Position numbers and translations under genes: made by a program
Source of the DNA: an uncultured Eubacterium sp.
GTDB taxonomy: Bacteria; Bacillota; Clostridia; Lachnospirales; Lachnospiraceae
Length of the DNA stretch: 64,000 nucleotides
NCBI GenBank assembly: GCA_910584345.1
Contig: CAJTZX010000006.1
Coordinates: 33,810-97,809 of the forward strand
Reading direction: 5' to 3'
In this document: positions 1 to 7,667 of the stretch, piece by piece
Layout: each line of letters opens with the position of its first letter
How positions within the stretch are numbered: the stretch's first letter is position 1
Notes under the pieces: model-generated
The model's database searches: none
What the model was told of the DNA's origin: nothing
What the model saw: the letters and a program-made list of their open reading frames with translations, nothing else

Positions 1-66
1 CTGACCTTTACTCATTGTGCTGTAGCGTTCATTCATCCGGTTGGTCAGCTCATTTGTATTCCCCAT
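1..66 (-). CDS. Partial CDS running off the left edge, possible RpiR/MurR-type regulator
   Basis: An ATG at 66 opens a frame that stays open for 22 codons to the window edge. It reads MGNTNELTNRMNERYSTMSKG and continues off the edge. A Y-x-x-hydrophobic-S-K-G-Q pattern near the N-terminus is common at the start of RpiR/MurR-type sugar-phosphate regulators, which have an HTH followed by a SIS domain. This is only a resemblance over 22 residues. The gene follows the L,D-transpeptidase stop by about 10 bases, so the two could be co-transcribed. The ribosome site is weak (AAAGAA). Confidence 0.4.
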   Translation of the reverse strand, partial: MGNTNELTNRMNERYSTMSKGQ

Positions 67-76
67 TTCTTTTTGC

Positions 77-2074
77 CTATACCCCAGCAGCGGCTGGAGC
101 TGCTGCGGCTGTAATTGTCCTTACATACTGCGTTGTATTGCCCAGTGCATCGGTATAAGTATAGGTAATCTTATAAATACCCGTATCTGCAATGACAAGA
201 TCCATACCTTCTGGCAACATCAAGTCTGTCTCAACAACACTGGCGTTCATCTGATAAGTTACTTTATATTGAATGCCTTCAGCTGTTTTTGACACTTGCT
301 GCGTGCCGTCAGACATAACGGTGACGGTCTGCACAGAAACATTTTCCAACGGCTTAACCAACGTACCGGCCGTCCGAATATCATCTGCAGGAGCTATAAT
401 CGTATGCATAACCGACACTACGGTTGGCTGCGTCACTGATGGCTGACCTGTCTGAGATGGATCTGCCGGATTTAACGGGTTCGCTGGATCTGTTGGTGTT
501 ACCGGATCTGTCGGTGTTGCTGGATCCGTTGGTTCTGTCGGGTTCGTCGGTGTTGTTGGATCCGTCGGTGTTACCGGATCCGTTGGTGTTGTTGGATCTG
601 TTGGTGTTGTCGGATCTTGTGGTATTGTTGGATCTTGCGGTTCCTCTTTTGCCACTACAAGCTTTCTCTTCTTTTCCGCAACAAGATACTTACCTGTTTT
701 TAAACTTTTTTCAGGATTAGAGCAATAATATCTTACGGTATATGTCCCTGCTCCCGTAAGCTTATAAGAACCATTTTGAGAAACAGTCTTAACTTTTCCA
801 TCGGGATCTGTCACTTTAATGCTGATCTTAGATGTCATATTTTTACCTGACGTAAGCTTGGCTGTCACGCCAGAAATCAGTTTTTTATAATTTACCGAAG
901 ATGTCCCCGCCGCAAGCTCAATCGTTTTGAAATTATCCTTGCTTTTGATTACCGGTTTTTTCGTATCTTTCACGATAATCTTCATATATTCTTCTGTTAC
1001 GAGTTTATTTGTCGGATTTTTCAGATAATACATAATCCGATAAGTTCCGGTATGGTTCAACTTTAAAGTTTCCGCACGCACACCTTTATATTCCTTCGTT
1101 CCCGGCTTGCGTACTTTCGTTATGATCTTATCGGTCAACACGGTTCCCATAGAATTTTTCGCTGTAACTTTGGACCGGAGATTAACGGTAGATTTATACT
1201 CTTTTGTAATCTCCTTGCGCACTCCTGAAATGGTCGCTTTGCTGGCATCTCCTACCGTATAAGTCACCGTTACGGATGCATCTCTGCCAAAAGAATCCGT
1301 CAGTGAATAAGTCACAGGATAACTTCCCATTTTTTTTGTATTAACCGTACCAGAAGTACGTATCCATGCCTGACTCAGTTCATTGCCTGCTGAATCATAA
1401 GCTTTCATCTCCACCGGGGTAAATGTACCGTTATACTGCGCTTTTACATTTGTACTCTTTACGGTAATCTTTGGCTGTGTATTTTTCGTTGCATATGTAT
1501 TGTTTGGATCCGGATCTGTCGGATCCCATCCCATACGTACCGATGAACTAACTTTAATGGAAGCCGGCTTGCCAAGAGGATCATCACCCGAATTTCCATT
1601 AAAAATAATGACCTTTGTCCGCAGCGGGCAATTATCATAAATCCACTTTGCCGCAGCCGTCGTTATACGTACACAGCCATGAGAGGCAAGCGACCCCAGC
1701 TTATTGTACTGTACATAAGACTGCGTTGTTTTATTTTGCTGAAAATACCAGACAGAATGAAACAGGATGGAACCGGTAATTCTCGTACAATACTGTCCGT
1801 AGCTTGGGCCATCCAATATCCACCAGGTATATTTATTCATTGTATAAAAAGTCCCTACCGGCGTTGCATATCCGGCTGAACATACAAATGCTGTGTAAGG
1901 CTTATCGTCATGTGTATATACAGTTACCACATTCGTTCCCTTATTTACTTTCAGATAGTAATTCCCCGTTTCTGCTTTTACATTCGTCTGAAAACCCAGA
2001 ATCATCATACAGCACAAAAAAGTAAACACGATGCTGCGCAGCAAAGTCTTCTTTTTCAGAGTCTTCTTTTTCAT
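77..2074 (-). CDS. Secreted L,D-transpeptidase (YkuD) with Ig-like domains and a Pro-Thr-Asp linker
   Basis: A 665-residue exported enzyme expected to form 3-3 peptidoglycan cross-links or attach proteins to the wall. The start is the ATG at 2074, which has GGAGG five bases upstream; the ATG at 2086 lies on top of that site. Residues 1-34 form a Lys-rich signal peptide. The YkuD domain spans about 37-165 and holds the catalytic SHGCVR motif with Cys134, and an upstream His at 106. Several beta-sandwich (Ig-like) repeats follow to about residue 490. A linker of repeated T-P-T-D-P units comes next, then a final Ig-like domain ending in an Ala-rich tail. No sortase motif or membrane anchor is seen, so surface retention is probably non-covalent. 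The substrate is not evident. Confidence 0.88.
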   Translation of the reverse strand: MKKKTLKKKTLLRSIVFTFLCCMMILGFQTNVKAETGNYYLKVNKGTNVVTVYTHDDKPYTAFVCSAGYATPVGTFYTMNKYTWWILDGPSYGQYCTRITGSILFHSVWYFQQNKTTQSYVQYNKLGSLASHGCVRITTAAAKWIYDNCPLRTKVIIFNGNSGDDPLGKPASIKVSSSVRMGWDPTDPDPNNTYATKNTQPKITVKSTNVKAQYNGTFTPVEMKAYDSAGNELSQAWIRTSGTVNTKKMGSYPVTYSLTDSFGRDASVTVTYTVGDASKATISGVRKEITKEYKSTVNLRSKVTAKNSMGTVLTDKIITKVRKPGTKEYKGVRAETLKLNHTGTYRIMYYLKNPTNKLVTEEYMKIIVKDTKKPVIKSKDNFKTIELAAGTSSVNYKKLISGVTAKLTSGKNMTSKISIKVTDPDGKVKTVSQNGSYKLTGAGTYTVRYYCSNPEKSLKTGKYLVAEKKRKLVVAKEEPQDPTIPQDPTTPTDPTTPTDPVTPTDPTTPTNPTEPTDPATPTDPVTPTDPANPLNPADPSQTGQPSVTQPTVVSVMHTIIAPADDIRTAGTLVKPLENVSVQTVTVMSDGTQQVSKTAEGIQYKVTYQMNASVVETDLMLPEGMDLVIADTGIYKITYTYTDALGNTTQYVRTITAAAAPAAAGV
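455..650 (-). repeat. In-frame 15-bp tandem repeat encoding the T-P-T-D-P linker
   Basis: On the plus strand the motif GGATCTGTTGGTGTT recurs with small changes about ten times. It encodes a (P-T-D-P-x-T) linker inside the L,D-transpeptidase. Third-position variation between units suggests expansion followed by drift. Such linkers usually span the wall and vary in length between strains. Confidence 0.85.
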
Positions 2075-2117
2075 AAATACCTCCATGATCGAGTGTAAAG
2101 TCGAATCTCATTTTATG

Positions 2118-2150
2118 AAAGGTGCTGCAAACGCTGTTCACAGCACCTTT
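2118..2150 (-). terminator. Hairpin between oadA and the transpeptidase gene
   Basis: A perfect 10-bp inverted repeat, AAAGGTGCTG and CAGCACCTTT, with a 13-base loop. The better U-run is on the plus strand, but the only genes ending nearby are on the minus strand. It probably ends the oad operon or acts in the leader of the transpeptidase mRNA. Confidence 0.5.
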
Positions 2151-2160
2151 TTTGTTACAG

Positions 2161-2236
2161 TTCACACCCAATATTATTAACTTAACGGATTTCCGAACGA
2201 CTATGAAAAGCTTAAGTTAATGACATTGGTTCACAC
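2161..2236. mobile_element. Miniature inverted-repeat element (62 bp) with 7-bp target duplication
   Basis: The element at 2168-2229 begins CCAATATTATTAACTTAA and ends with the inverse of CCAATGTCATTAACTTAAG. Directly outside both ends is the same 7-mer, TTCACAC (2161-2167 and 2230-2236), as expected of a target-site duplication. Its left arm continues into GGATTTCCGAACGACT, which matches two other places in the window (30474 and 42750). It has no coding capacity. It sits in the gap after oadA. Confidence 0.65.
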
Positions 2237-2265
2237 TATAGTGCCAGTGTAACCCTTCCCTGTTA

Positions 2266-3684
2266 TTAAACCGGATAAGCTCCGTTTTTCGTATCAGCTA
2301 CAGAAGCATCTACTTTTTTCTGCTGTGCTTCACGGTATTTAAAAAATTCAGTAGCAACCTGCGGGAACAGTGCATAGGACAACACATCTTCGTCCTGCTG
2401 CTTCCACTGCTTCATCTCCGCTTCAATCTTAGACAATTCCGGTTCCAGCAAATCTGCCGGGCGGCAGGTAATGGCATTTTTCTTATCTTCGCCAAGCACC
2501 TTGTCTACGATTTCCGGATTAAACGGCTTTACTGTCTGTCCATATTTTCCAAGCAGCACGTCTTTCGTCTCTTTGGTAGCAACTTTATAACGTTCACCCA
2601 TCAATACGTTAAACACAGCCTGTGTCCCTACGATCTGGGAAGACGGCGTTACAAGCGGCGGCTCACCCAAGTCTTTGCGCACACGCGGTACTTCCGCAAG
2701 CACTTCTTCATACTTGTCTTCCTTCCCCTGCTCCTTTAATTGGGAAATCAGGTTCGACAACATACCGCCTGGTACCTGGTATAGCAATGTCTTGATATTA
2801 ACGCCAAGCACTTTCGGATTCATCAGACCACTTTCCAACGCTTCTTCTCGCATCGGACGGAAATAATCAGCGATTTCCGCTAATAAATTCTGGTCAAGTC
2901 CGGTATCATATACAGAACCTTTGAACGCTTCTACCATAACCTCTGTCGCCGGCTGTGACGTACCGAGTGCAAATGGAGACATTGCCGTATCCACAATATC
3001 GCACCCGGCTTCTACTGCTTTCATATATGTCATGGAAGCTACACCGGATGTATAATGTGTATGCAGCTCAATCGGAAGGCTTGTAGAAGATTTTAATGCG
3101 CGAACAAGCGTATCTGCCTCCTGCGGCACCAAAAGTCCTGCCATATCTTTAATACAAATCGAATCCGCACCCATTTCTTCGATTTTCTTTGCCATATCCG
3201 TCCAGTATTCCAGCGTATAAGCATCACCTAGTGTATAAGATAACGCTACCTGTGCATGTCCTTTTTCTTTATTACATGCAGTAACTGCTGTCTGGAGGTT
3301 GCGAAGGTCATTCAAACAGTCAAAAATTCGAATAATATCAATGCCGTTTGCAATTGATTTTTGTACAAAGTATTCTACTACATCATCTGCATATGGACGA
3401 TAGCCTAAAATATTCTGGCCGCGAAATAACATCTGCAGCTTGGTATTTTTAAATCCTGCTTTTAATTTGCGCAGTCTGTCCCACGGATCTTCTTTCAAAA
3501 AACGAAGAGACGCGTCAAACGTAGCTCCGCCCCAGCATTCTACCGCATGAAAGCCAACCTTATCCATTTTATCAACGATCGGGAGCATTTGCTCGGTCGT
3601 CATTCTAGTAGCGATCAGAGACTGGTGCGCGTCACGTAATATAGTTTCCGTAATCTTTAACGGTTTTTTAGTAACTTCTGCCAT
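2266..3684 (-). CDS. oadA: Biotin-dependent carboxyltransferase alpha subunit (oxaloacetate decarboxylase / PycB / transcarboxylase 5S type)
   Basis: A 472-residue cytoplasmic TIM-barrel enzyme that moves a carboxyl group between a 2-oxoacid (oxaloacetate/pyruvate) and biotin. The metal site is visible as RDAHQSL with Asp18 and as H-T-H at 208-210. The active-site lysine motif CIKDMAG is at 177-183. A PYC/OADA-type C-terminal domain follows from about 300. It lacks the fused biotinyl domain of the longer Klebsiella-type subunit, in line with a separate carrier gene at 4883. It is the last gene of a five-gene operon, 19 bases after oadB. The ATG at 3684 has GGAGG eleven bases upstream. The direction of the reaction in the cell cannot be read from the sequence. 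Confidence 0.92.
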   Translation of the reverse strand: MAEVTKKPLKITETILRDAHQSLIATRMTTEQMLPIVDKMDKVGFHAVECWGGATFDASLRFLKEDPWDRLRKLKAGFKNTKLQMLFRGQNILGYRPYADDVVEYFVQKSIANGIDIIRIFDCLNDLRNLQTAVTACNKEKGHAQVALSYTLGDAYTLEYWTDMAKKIEEMGADSICIKDMAGLLVPQEADTLVRALKSSTSLPIELHTHYTSGVASMTYMKAVEAGCDIVDTAMSPFALGTSQPATEVMVEAFKGSVYDTGLDQNLLAEIADYFRPMREEALESGLMNPKVLGVNIKTLLYQVPGGMLSNLISQLKEQGKEDKYEEVLAEVPRVRKDLGEPPLVTPSSQIVGTQAVFNVLMGERYKVATKETKDVLLGKYGQTVKPFNPEIVDKVLGEDKKNAITCRPADLLEPELSKIEAEMKQWKQQDEDVLSYALFPQVATEFFKYREAQQKKVDASVADTKNGAYPV

Positions 3685-3703
3685 CTTTTTTCATTCCTCC
3701 CTG

Positions 3704-4855
3704 TTATATACCAAAGATTGCCATAAAGGTTCCGGCTGCTACGGCAGTACCAATAACGCCTGCAACGTTTGGCCCCATTGCGTGCATCAGTAAGAAGTTC
3801 GTCGGATCTTCTTCAGCGCCTACCTTCTGAGATACACGTGCCGCCATAGGAACTGCAGATACGCCCGCAGAACCAATCAACGGATTGATCTTGCCATGCG
3901 TAAGCACGCAAAGAAGCTTTCCGAGCAATACACCTGCTGCCGTACCAAATGCAAACGCAATCAAACCAAGCGCTACGATCTTTAACGTACTGAAATTTAA
4001 AAACGCTTCAGCGCTTGTAGACGCACCTACCGATGTTCCAAGCAAAATAACTACGATATACATCAGCGCATTTGATGCCGTATCTGTCAGCTGTCTGACA
4101 ACACCGGACTCACGGAACAGGTTGCCAAGCATCAGCATACCTACAAGAGGAGCCGTTGTCGGAAGCAGTAAGCAGACAATAATCGTAACAACAATCGGGA
4201 ATAAAATCTTCTCCAGCTTGGACACAGGACGAAGATTCTGCATCTTGATCTGGCGTTCTTTTTTTGTCGTCAGAGCTTTCATAATCGGCGGCTGAATCAC
4301 CGGCACCAAAGACATATAAGAATAAGCTGCCACTGCAATCGGGCCCATCAGCGCTGCCTGCCCGAGTTTTCCGGCCAGGAAAATCGAAGTCGGCCCATCG
4401 GCGCCACCAATAATGGAAATGGCTGCTGCAGCCTTATCGTTAAAGCCCATTAAAATAGCCATAAAATAAGCCATGTAAATACCAAACTGCGCTGCCGCAC
4501 CCATCAAAAAGCTGATTGGATTGGCAATTAACGGCCCAAAATCTGTCATCGCTCCGACACCTAAAAAGATCAGTGACGGAAGGATCGACCATTCATCTAA
4601 TGTATAAAAATAATACAGTAATCCGCCAACACCATTGCTTGTTTCTTCCGGACTCGCCATAATATCCGGATAAATATTTACAAGCAGCATTCCAAATGCA
4701 ATCGGCACAAGCAATAATGGTTCATAGCCTTTTGCAATTGCAAGATATAAAAATACACAGGCAACCAAAATCATCAGGTAATTGCCCCATGTCAAGTTAA
4801 AAAATGCTGTCTGGTGCAGGAGGTTACTCATTGTCTCTCCAACGTAACTAAGCAT
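3704..4855 (-). CDS. oadB: Na+-transporting decarboxylase beta subunit
   Basis: A 383-residue polytopic membrane protein of the OadB/MmdB/GcdB family, which decarboxylates carboxybiotin and exports Na+. It has about ten hydrophobic segments. The conserved intramembrane motif GGADGPTSIFLAGKLG carries the essential Asp of the family. A second conserved stretch near the C-terminus, NPLIGSAGVSAVP, matches the ion-pathway helix. The ATG at 4855 has TCCTCC (AGGAGGA on the coding strand) six bases away. It sits between the biotin carrier and oadA in the operon. With both OadA-type and MmdA-type transferases beside it, the carboxybiotin donor could come from either. Confidence 0.93.
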   Translation of the reverse strand: MLSYVGETMSNLLHQTAFFNLTWGNYLMILVACVFLYLAIAKGYEPLLLVPIAFGMLLVNIYPDIMASPEETSNGVGGLLYYFYTLDEWSILPSLIFLGVGAMTDFGPLIANPISFLMGAAAQFGIYMAYFMAILMGFNDKAAAAISIIGGADGPTSIFLAGKLGQAALMGPIAVAAYSYMSLVPVIQPPIMKALTTKKERQIKMQNLRPVSKLEKILFPIVVTIIVCLLLPTTAPLVGMLMLGNLFRESGVVRQLTDTASNALMYIVVILLGTSVGASTSAEAFLNFSTLKIVALGLIAFAFGTAAGVLLGKLLCVLTHGKINPLIGSAGVSAVPMAARVSQKVGAEEDPTNFLLMHAMGPNVAGVIGTAVAAGTFMAIFGI

Positions 4856-4882
4856 ATTTGTCCTCCTAATATCCTTTGCTCA

Positions 4883-5257
4883 TTAATTCATGGTAGCTAG
4901 TAAAGCGCCTGATTCTACCGTATCACCAACAGCTACTTCTATGCTTGCTACTGTGCCGTCCTGCGGTGCAACTACCGGTGTCTCCATTTTCATAATTTCC
5001 AATACTAAAATCGGATCTCCTTTTTTCACCTGCTTGCCGACTGCAGATTCCAGCTTAAATACCTTGCCTGCCGCGCCTGCTTCAATCTTGATGCTGCCTG
5101 CAGCGCCGGATGCTTTTGGAGCCGCTGCTGCAGGAGCCGAGGCTGCTGCTCTTGGCGCTGGAGCCGCCGCTGTCATTGGCGCAGCCTGGGATGCACCTGT
5201 CTCTTCTACGGTAACATCATAAACATTTCCATTAACGGTAATTGTATAGCTTTTCAT
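4883..5257 (-). CDS. Biotin carboxyl carrier protein of the decarboxylase complex
   Basis: A 124-residue biotin carrier. Residues 1-18 form a short beta N-terminus like that of glutaconyl-CoA and methylmalonyl-CoA decarboxylase carriers. An Ala/Pro linker follows (about 22-54), then a biotinyl domain (55-124). The EIMKMETP motif contains the biotinylated Lys90. The linker lets the domain swing between the carboxyltransferases and the membrane beta subunit. The gene has AGGAGG before its ATG and lies 27 bases before oadB. Equivalent proteins are called GcdC, MmdC or OadC depending on the substrate, so no symbol is assigned. Confidence 0.93.
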   Translation of the reverse strand: MKSYTITVNGNVYDVTVEETGASQAAPMTAAAPAPRAAASAPAAAAPKASGAAGSIKIEAGAAGKVFKLESAVGKQVKKGDPILVLEIMKMETPVVAPQDGTVASIEVAVGDTVESGALLATMN

Positions 5258-5290
5258 TTTATTTCCTCCTGTTATATGCTAAAATCATCT

Positions 5291-6031
5291 CTATTTTCTT
5301 CTCTTAATCGAGCGTACGACAAAGCCATCTGCCGCAAGCGTTCCTTCTGATGCTGCGATTGCTGCCGTAATGACTGCAATCAGCTCCAAATCATCCTGCT
5401 GCGTATCCATCTGCTCTGCCTGTACCACAGGCGCAGGAACTTCAGCCTGTACCGGCTCCGGCATCGGAGCATTTTTGTCTTTTGCCTTTTTCTCCAGATA
5501 TGGGATTACTTTAAAGCCATAAATAACCAGGCTGATCAGAATCAGAATTAAAAATACCGTTCCAAGTCCCATCAGCGTATTCATTGCTGCTTTTTGCATT
5601 TTCTCGCCAAGAGAATAATTTTCATCCAGCGTTACGCTTGTAATCTGCATATCCAGATAATTATATACACAGGTCAGCGTCAGATCACGCCCTGTAAAAT
5701 CCATCAGCTGTGAGGTCGTTAATGTCTTTCCTGATTTATCAACAGAAAGCTCGCCGAGCTTCACAAAATCACCGACATCTGCCTTGATTTCCTTCCACTG
5801 CTTCATCAGCCCTACGATGACCGTATCGCCATACTGCTCGTAGTATGCAATCCCTTCGTCAATCTGCTGGTCCGTAAATTCCGGCAGGCTGGAAGCAAGA
5901 TTCTCGCTCGTAGACTTAAGATCGTCATAAGACTTGCCGTTATAATCCATTTTTTTCGGATCTTCCCCGCAGGCAGAAAGGCCCAGCAAAAGCAAACACA
6001 TACTGACGATCAGACATAATTTTTTCTTCAT
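5291..6031 (-). CDS. OadG-family gamma subunit with lipoprotein-type N-terminus
   Basis: A 246-residue membrane protein. The N-terminus has a signal sequence with lipobox L-S-A-C (Cys21), followed by an extracytoplasmic region of about 130 residues. A single transmembrane helix lies at about 155-176 (GLGTVFLILILISLVIYGFK), followed by a Pro/Glu-rich cytoplasmic tail that ends in Arg/Lys. The helix plus tail match the OadG/MmdD assembly subunit, which ties the carboxyltransferase to the beta subunit. The lipoprotein-like outer domain is longer than in the classical gamma subunit of about 80 residues. The last 45 residues (ELIAVITAAIAASEG) resemble the delta-subunit region of methylmalonyl-CoA decarboxylase. 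Position in the operon supports the role. Confidence 0.8.
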   Translation of the reverse strand: MKKKLCLIVSMCLLLLGLSACGEDPKKMDYNGKSYDDLKSTSENLASSLPEFTDQQIDEGIAYYEQYGDTVIVGLMKQWKEIKADVGDFVKLGELSVDKSGKTLTTSQLMDFTGRDLTLTCVYNYLDMQITSVTLDENYSLGEKMQKAAMNTLMGLGTVFLILILISLVIYGFKVIPYLEKKAKDKNAPMPEPVQAEVPAPVVQAEQMDTQQDDLELIAVITAAIAASEGTLAADGFVVRSIKRRK

Positions 6032-6049
6032 ATGATATCCGTCACCTTT

Positions 6050-7486
6050 CTACTTTGTACCATGTTTCTTATTCGGCTGGTCCACCCGTTTTGTATACAG
6101 CATCTCAACTGCCGCGATCAAATACTTTCTCGTATCCGGATAGTCAATGATACGGTCTACATACCCCCGGGCTGCCGCAGCCTTCACACTGCCCTGCAGC
6201 GCTTCATATTCTGCTGCCTTTTCTTCAATTACAGAACCAGACTCATTTGCATACATAATCTTAGCTGCCAATTTGGCATCCATCATCCCTGTCTTTGCAT
6301 CCGGCCACGCATATACAAGATCTGCGCCAAGAGATTTGGAATTCATTACCGTATAAGCGCTTCCATAAGCCTTGTCCATAATCAGGTTCACTTTTGGCAC
6401 AGTCGCATTTGCAAATGCACTTGTCAGGCGTCCGACCGCTTTTGCCAAATTCTTTTCTGAACACATCGTTGCGCGAAATCCTTTTGCATTTGTGAACGTA
6501 ATCACAGGAATATCAAAAGCGTCACAAAATGTTACAAACTCTGCAGCTTTGTTGCAGCCTCTTGCAGAAAGGGCTGCATCAAATTCTTCTGTCTTTTTAC
6601 CTTCTGCATCATAAATTTCCGTACAATTTGCTACCGCACCAACCGTCATACCGTTTAGCTTTATAAATCCACACGTCATTTCCTTTGCATAATCCGCTTT
6701 TACTTCGATAAAGACATGTTGGTCAGAAATCTCACTCAGAACAAATCTTGGATCGCCCTTCATCGTATCCAGATGTTGGCAGGCACGATTTAAATCATCG
6801 ATACATTCTTCTGCACATCCGCCTTCTGCATTATTGGCAGGCAAAATGCATACAAGCTGACGAATCCTAGCAAGAATTTCATCTTCCGTACCGATACCGT
6901 CAATCGTTCCCGTCTCTGCACTCTGAAATGCAGCCGCCGATGTATCGCATTTGTCTATGCGGTTGCCGTCGATGGCATTCGGGGAATTGATAAACATTTT
7001 CGCCTGATCCGCCTGCGCATACGTAAAGTCACTTAACGCAGGGACAACTGCCAGTCCGCCGCCGCATGTACCAAATACTGCGCTGATCTGAGGGATCATT
7101 CCCGATGCTGCCGCCTGTTTGCTGTAAATGGCGCCAAATGCTTCCAGTGCGTCTACCGATTCCTGCAAACGGATCCCGGCACAGTCTATAAGACCAATGA
7201 CCGGAGCGCCCATTTTTATTGCCATATCATAAATACCCGCAATTTTTTTTGCGTGCATCTCTCCGACTGTACCGCCAAGCACAGATGCATCCTGGCTATA
7301 GACAAAAACCAGATTTCCATCGATAAGACCATGGCCGGTAATCACACCGTCGGAAGGAGTATCTGTCTGCGCCAGATTGAAATCAGTGCTTCTTGCAGTA
7401 ACAAGCGAACCAATTTCCATAAAGCTGTTTTCGTCGACTAACTTTGCAATTCGCTGCATTGCAGAGTTATCATTACTATTACTCAT
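6050..7486 (-). CDS. mmdA: Acyl-CoA carboxyltransferase (methylmalonyl-CoA decarboxylase alpha / PCC beta family)
   Basis: A 478-residue crotonase-fold carboxyltransferase that moves a carboxyl group between an acyl-CoA and biotin. The N-terminal half has the oxyanion motif G-T-C-G-G-G-L-A (about 145) and D-C-A-G-I-R-L. The C-terminal half has K-A-Y-G-S-A-Y-T and ends in a Y-I-D-R-I-I-D-Y-P segment, as in 12S and MmdA subunits. It is about 30 residues shorter than typical family members. It is the first gene of the operon, with GGAGG before the ATG at 7486 and a sigma-A-like promoter upstream. Pairing with an OadA-type subunit suggests either two entry routes into one Na+ pump or a transcarboxylase-like exchange. 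The acyl-CoA substrate is not known. Confidence 0.85.
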   Translation of the reverse strand: MSNSNDNSAMQRIAKLVDENSFMEIGSLVTARSTDFNLAQTDTPSDGVITGHGLIDGNLVFVYSQDASVLGGTVGEMHAKKIAGIYDMAIKMGAPVIGLIDCAGIRLQESVDALEAFGAIYSKQAAASGMIPQISAVFGTCGGGLAVVPALSDFTYAQADQAKMFINSPNAIDGNRIDKCDTSAAAFQSAETGTIDGIGTEDEILARIRQLVCILPANNAEGGCAEECIDDLNRACQHLDTMKGDPRFVLSEISDQHVFIEVKADYAKEMTCGFIKLNGMTVGAVANCTEIYDAEGKKTEEFDAALSARGCNKAAEFVTFCDAFDIPVITFTNAKGFRATMCSEKNLAKAVGRLTSAFANATVPKVNLIMDKAYGSAYTVMNSKSLGADLVYAWPDAKTGMMDAKLAAKIMYANESGSVIEEKAAEYEALQGSVKAAAARGYVDRIIDYPDTRKYLIAAVEMLYTKRVDQPNKKHGTK

Positions 7487-7536
7487 TCTTTAGCCCTCCA
7501 TCTATTTTGAAACTTTTCAAAAATTTCGTCAGTATA

Positions 7537-7565
7537 ATAGTAACGCTTTTCAACTTAATATTCAA
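7537..7565 (-). promoter_or_regulatory. Likely promoter of the mmdA-oadA operon
   Basis: On the minus strand TTGAAT (7560-7565) and TACTAT (7537-7542) are separated by 17 bases. They lie about 50 bases before the mmdA ATG. No other good promoter is seen within the five-gene run. Confidence 0.5.
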
Positions 7566-7630
7566 TAGAATTTTGTTAAAAATTTCACTTTGAGGGAGAC
7601 AGTGGATAATGATATGCGGCACACCCAGCT

Positions 7631-7663
7631 ATAAAACAAAAAGAAAGCGGAAATCCGCTTTCT
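7631..7663 (-). terminator. Intrinsic terminator of the D,D-carboxypeptidase gene
   Basis: AGAAAGCGG and CCGCTTTCT form a 9-bp stem with a 4-base loop. On the minus strand a T-rich run (CTTTTTGTTTT) follows. It starts five bases after the stop codon. Confidence 0.85.
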
Positions 7664-7667
7664 TAAT

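Noticed and set aside
455..650. Regular 15-bp repeats resembling a CRISPR array
   Set aside because: They are in frame and encode a T-P-T-D-P linker; there are no unique spacers of 30 bases.
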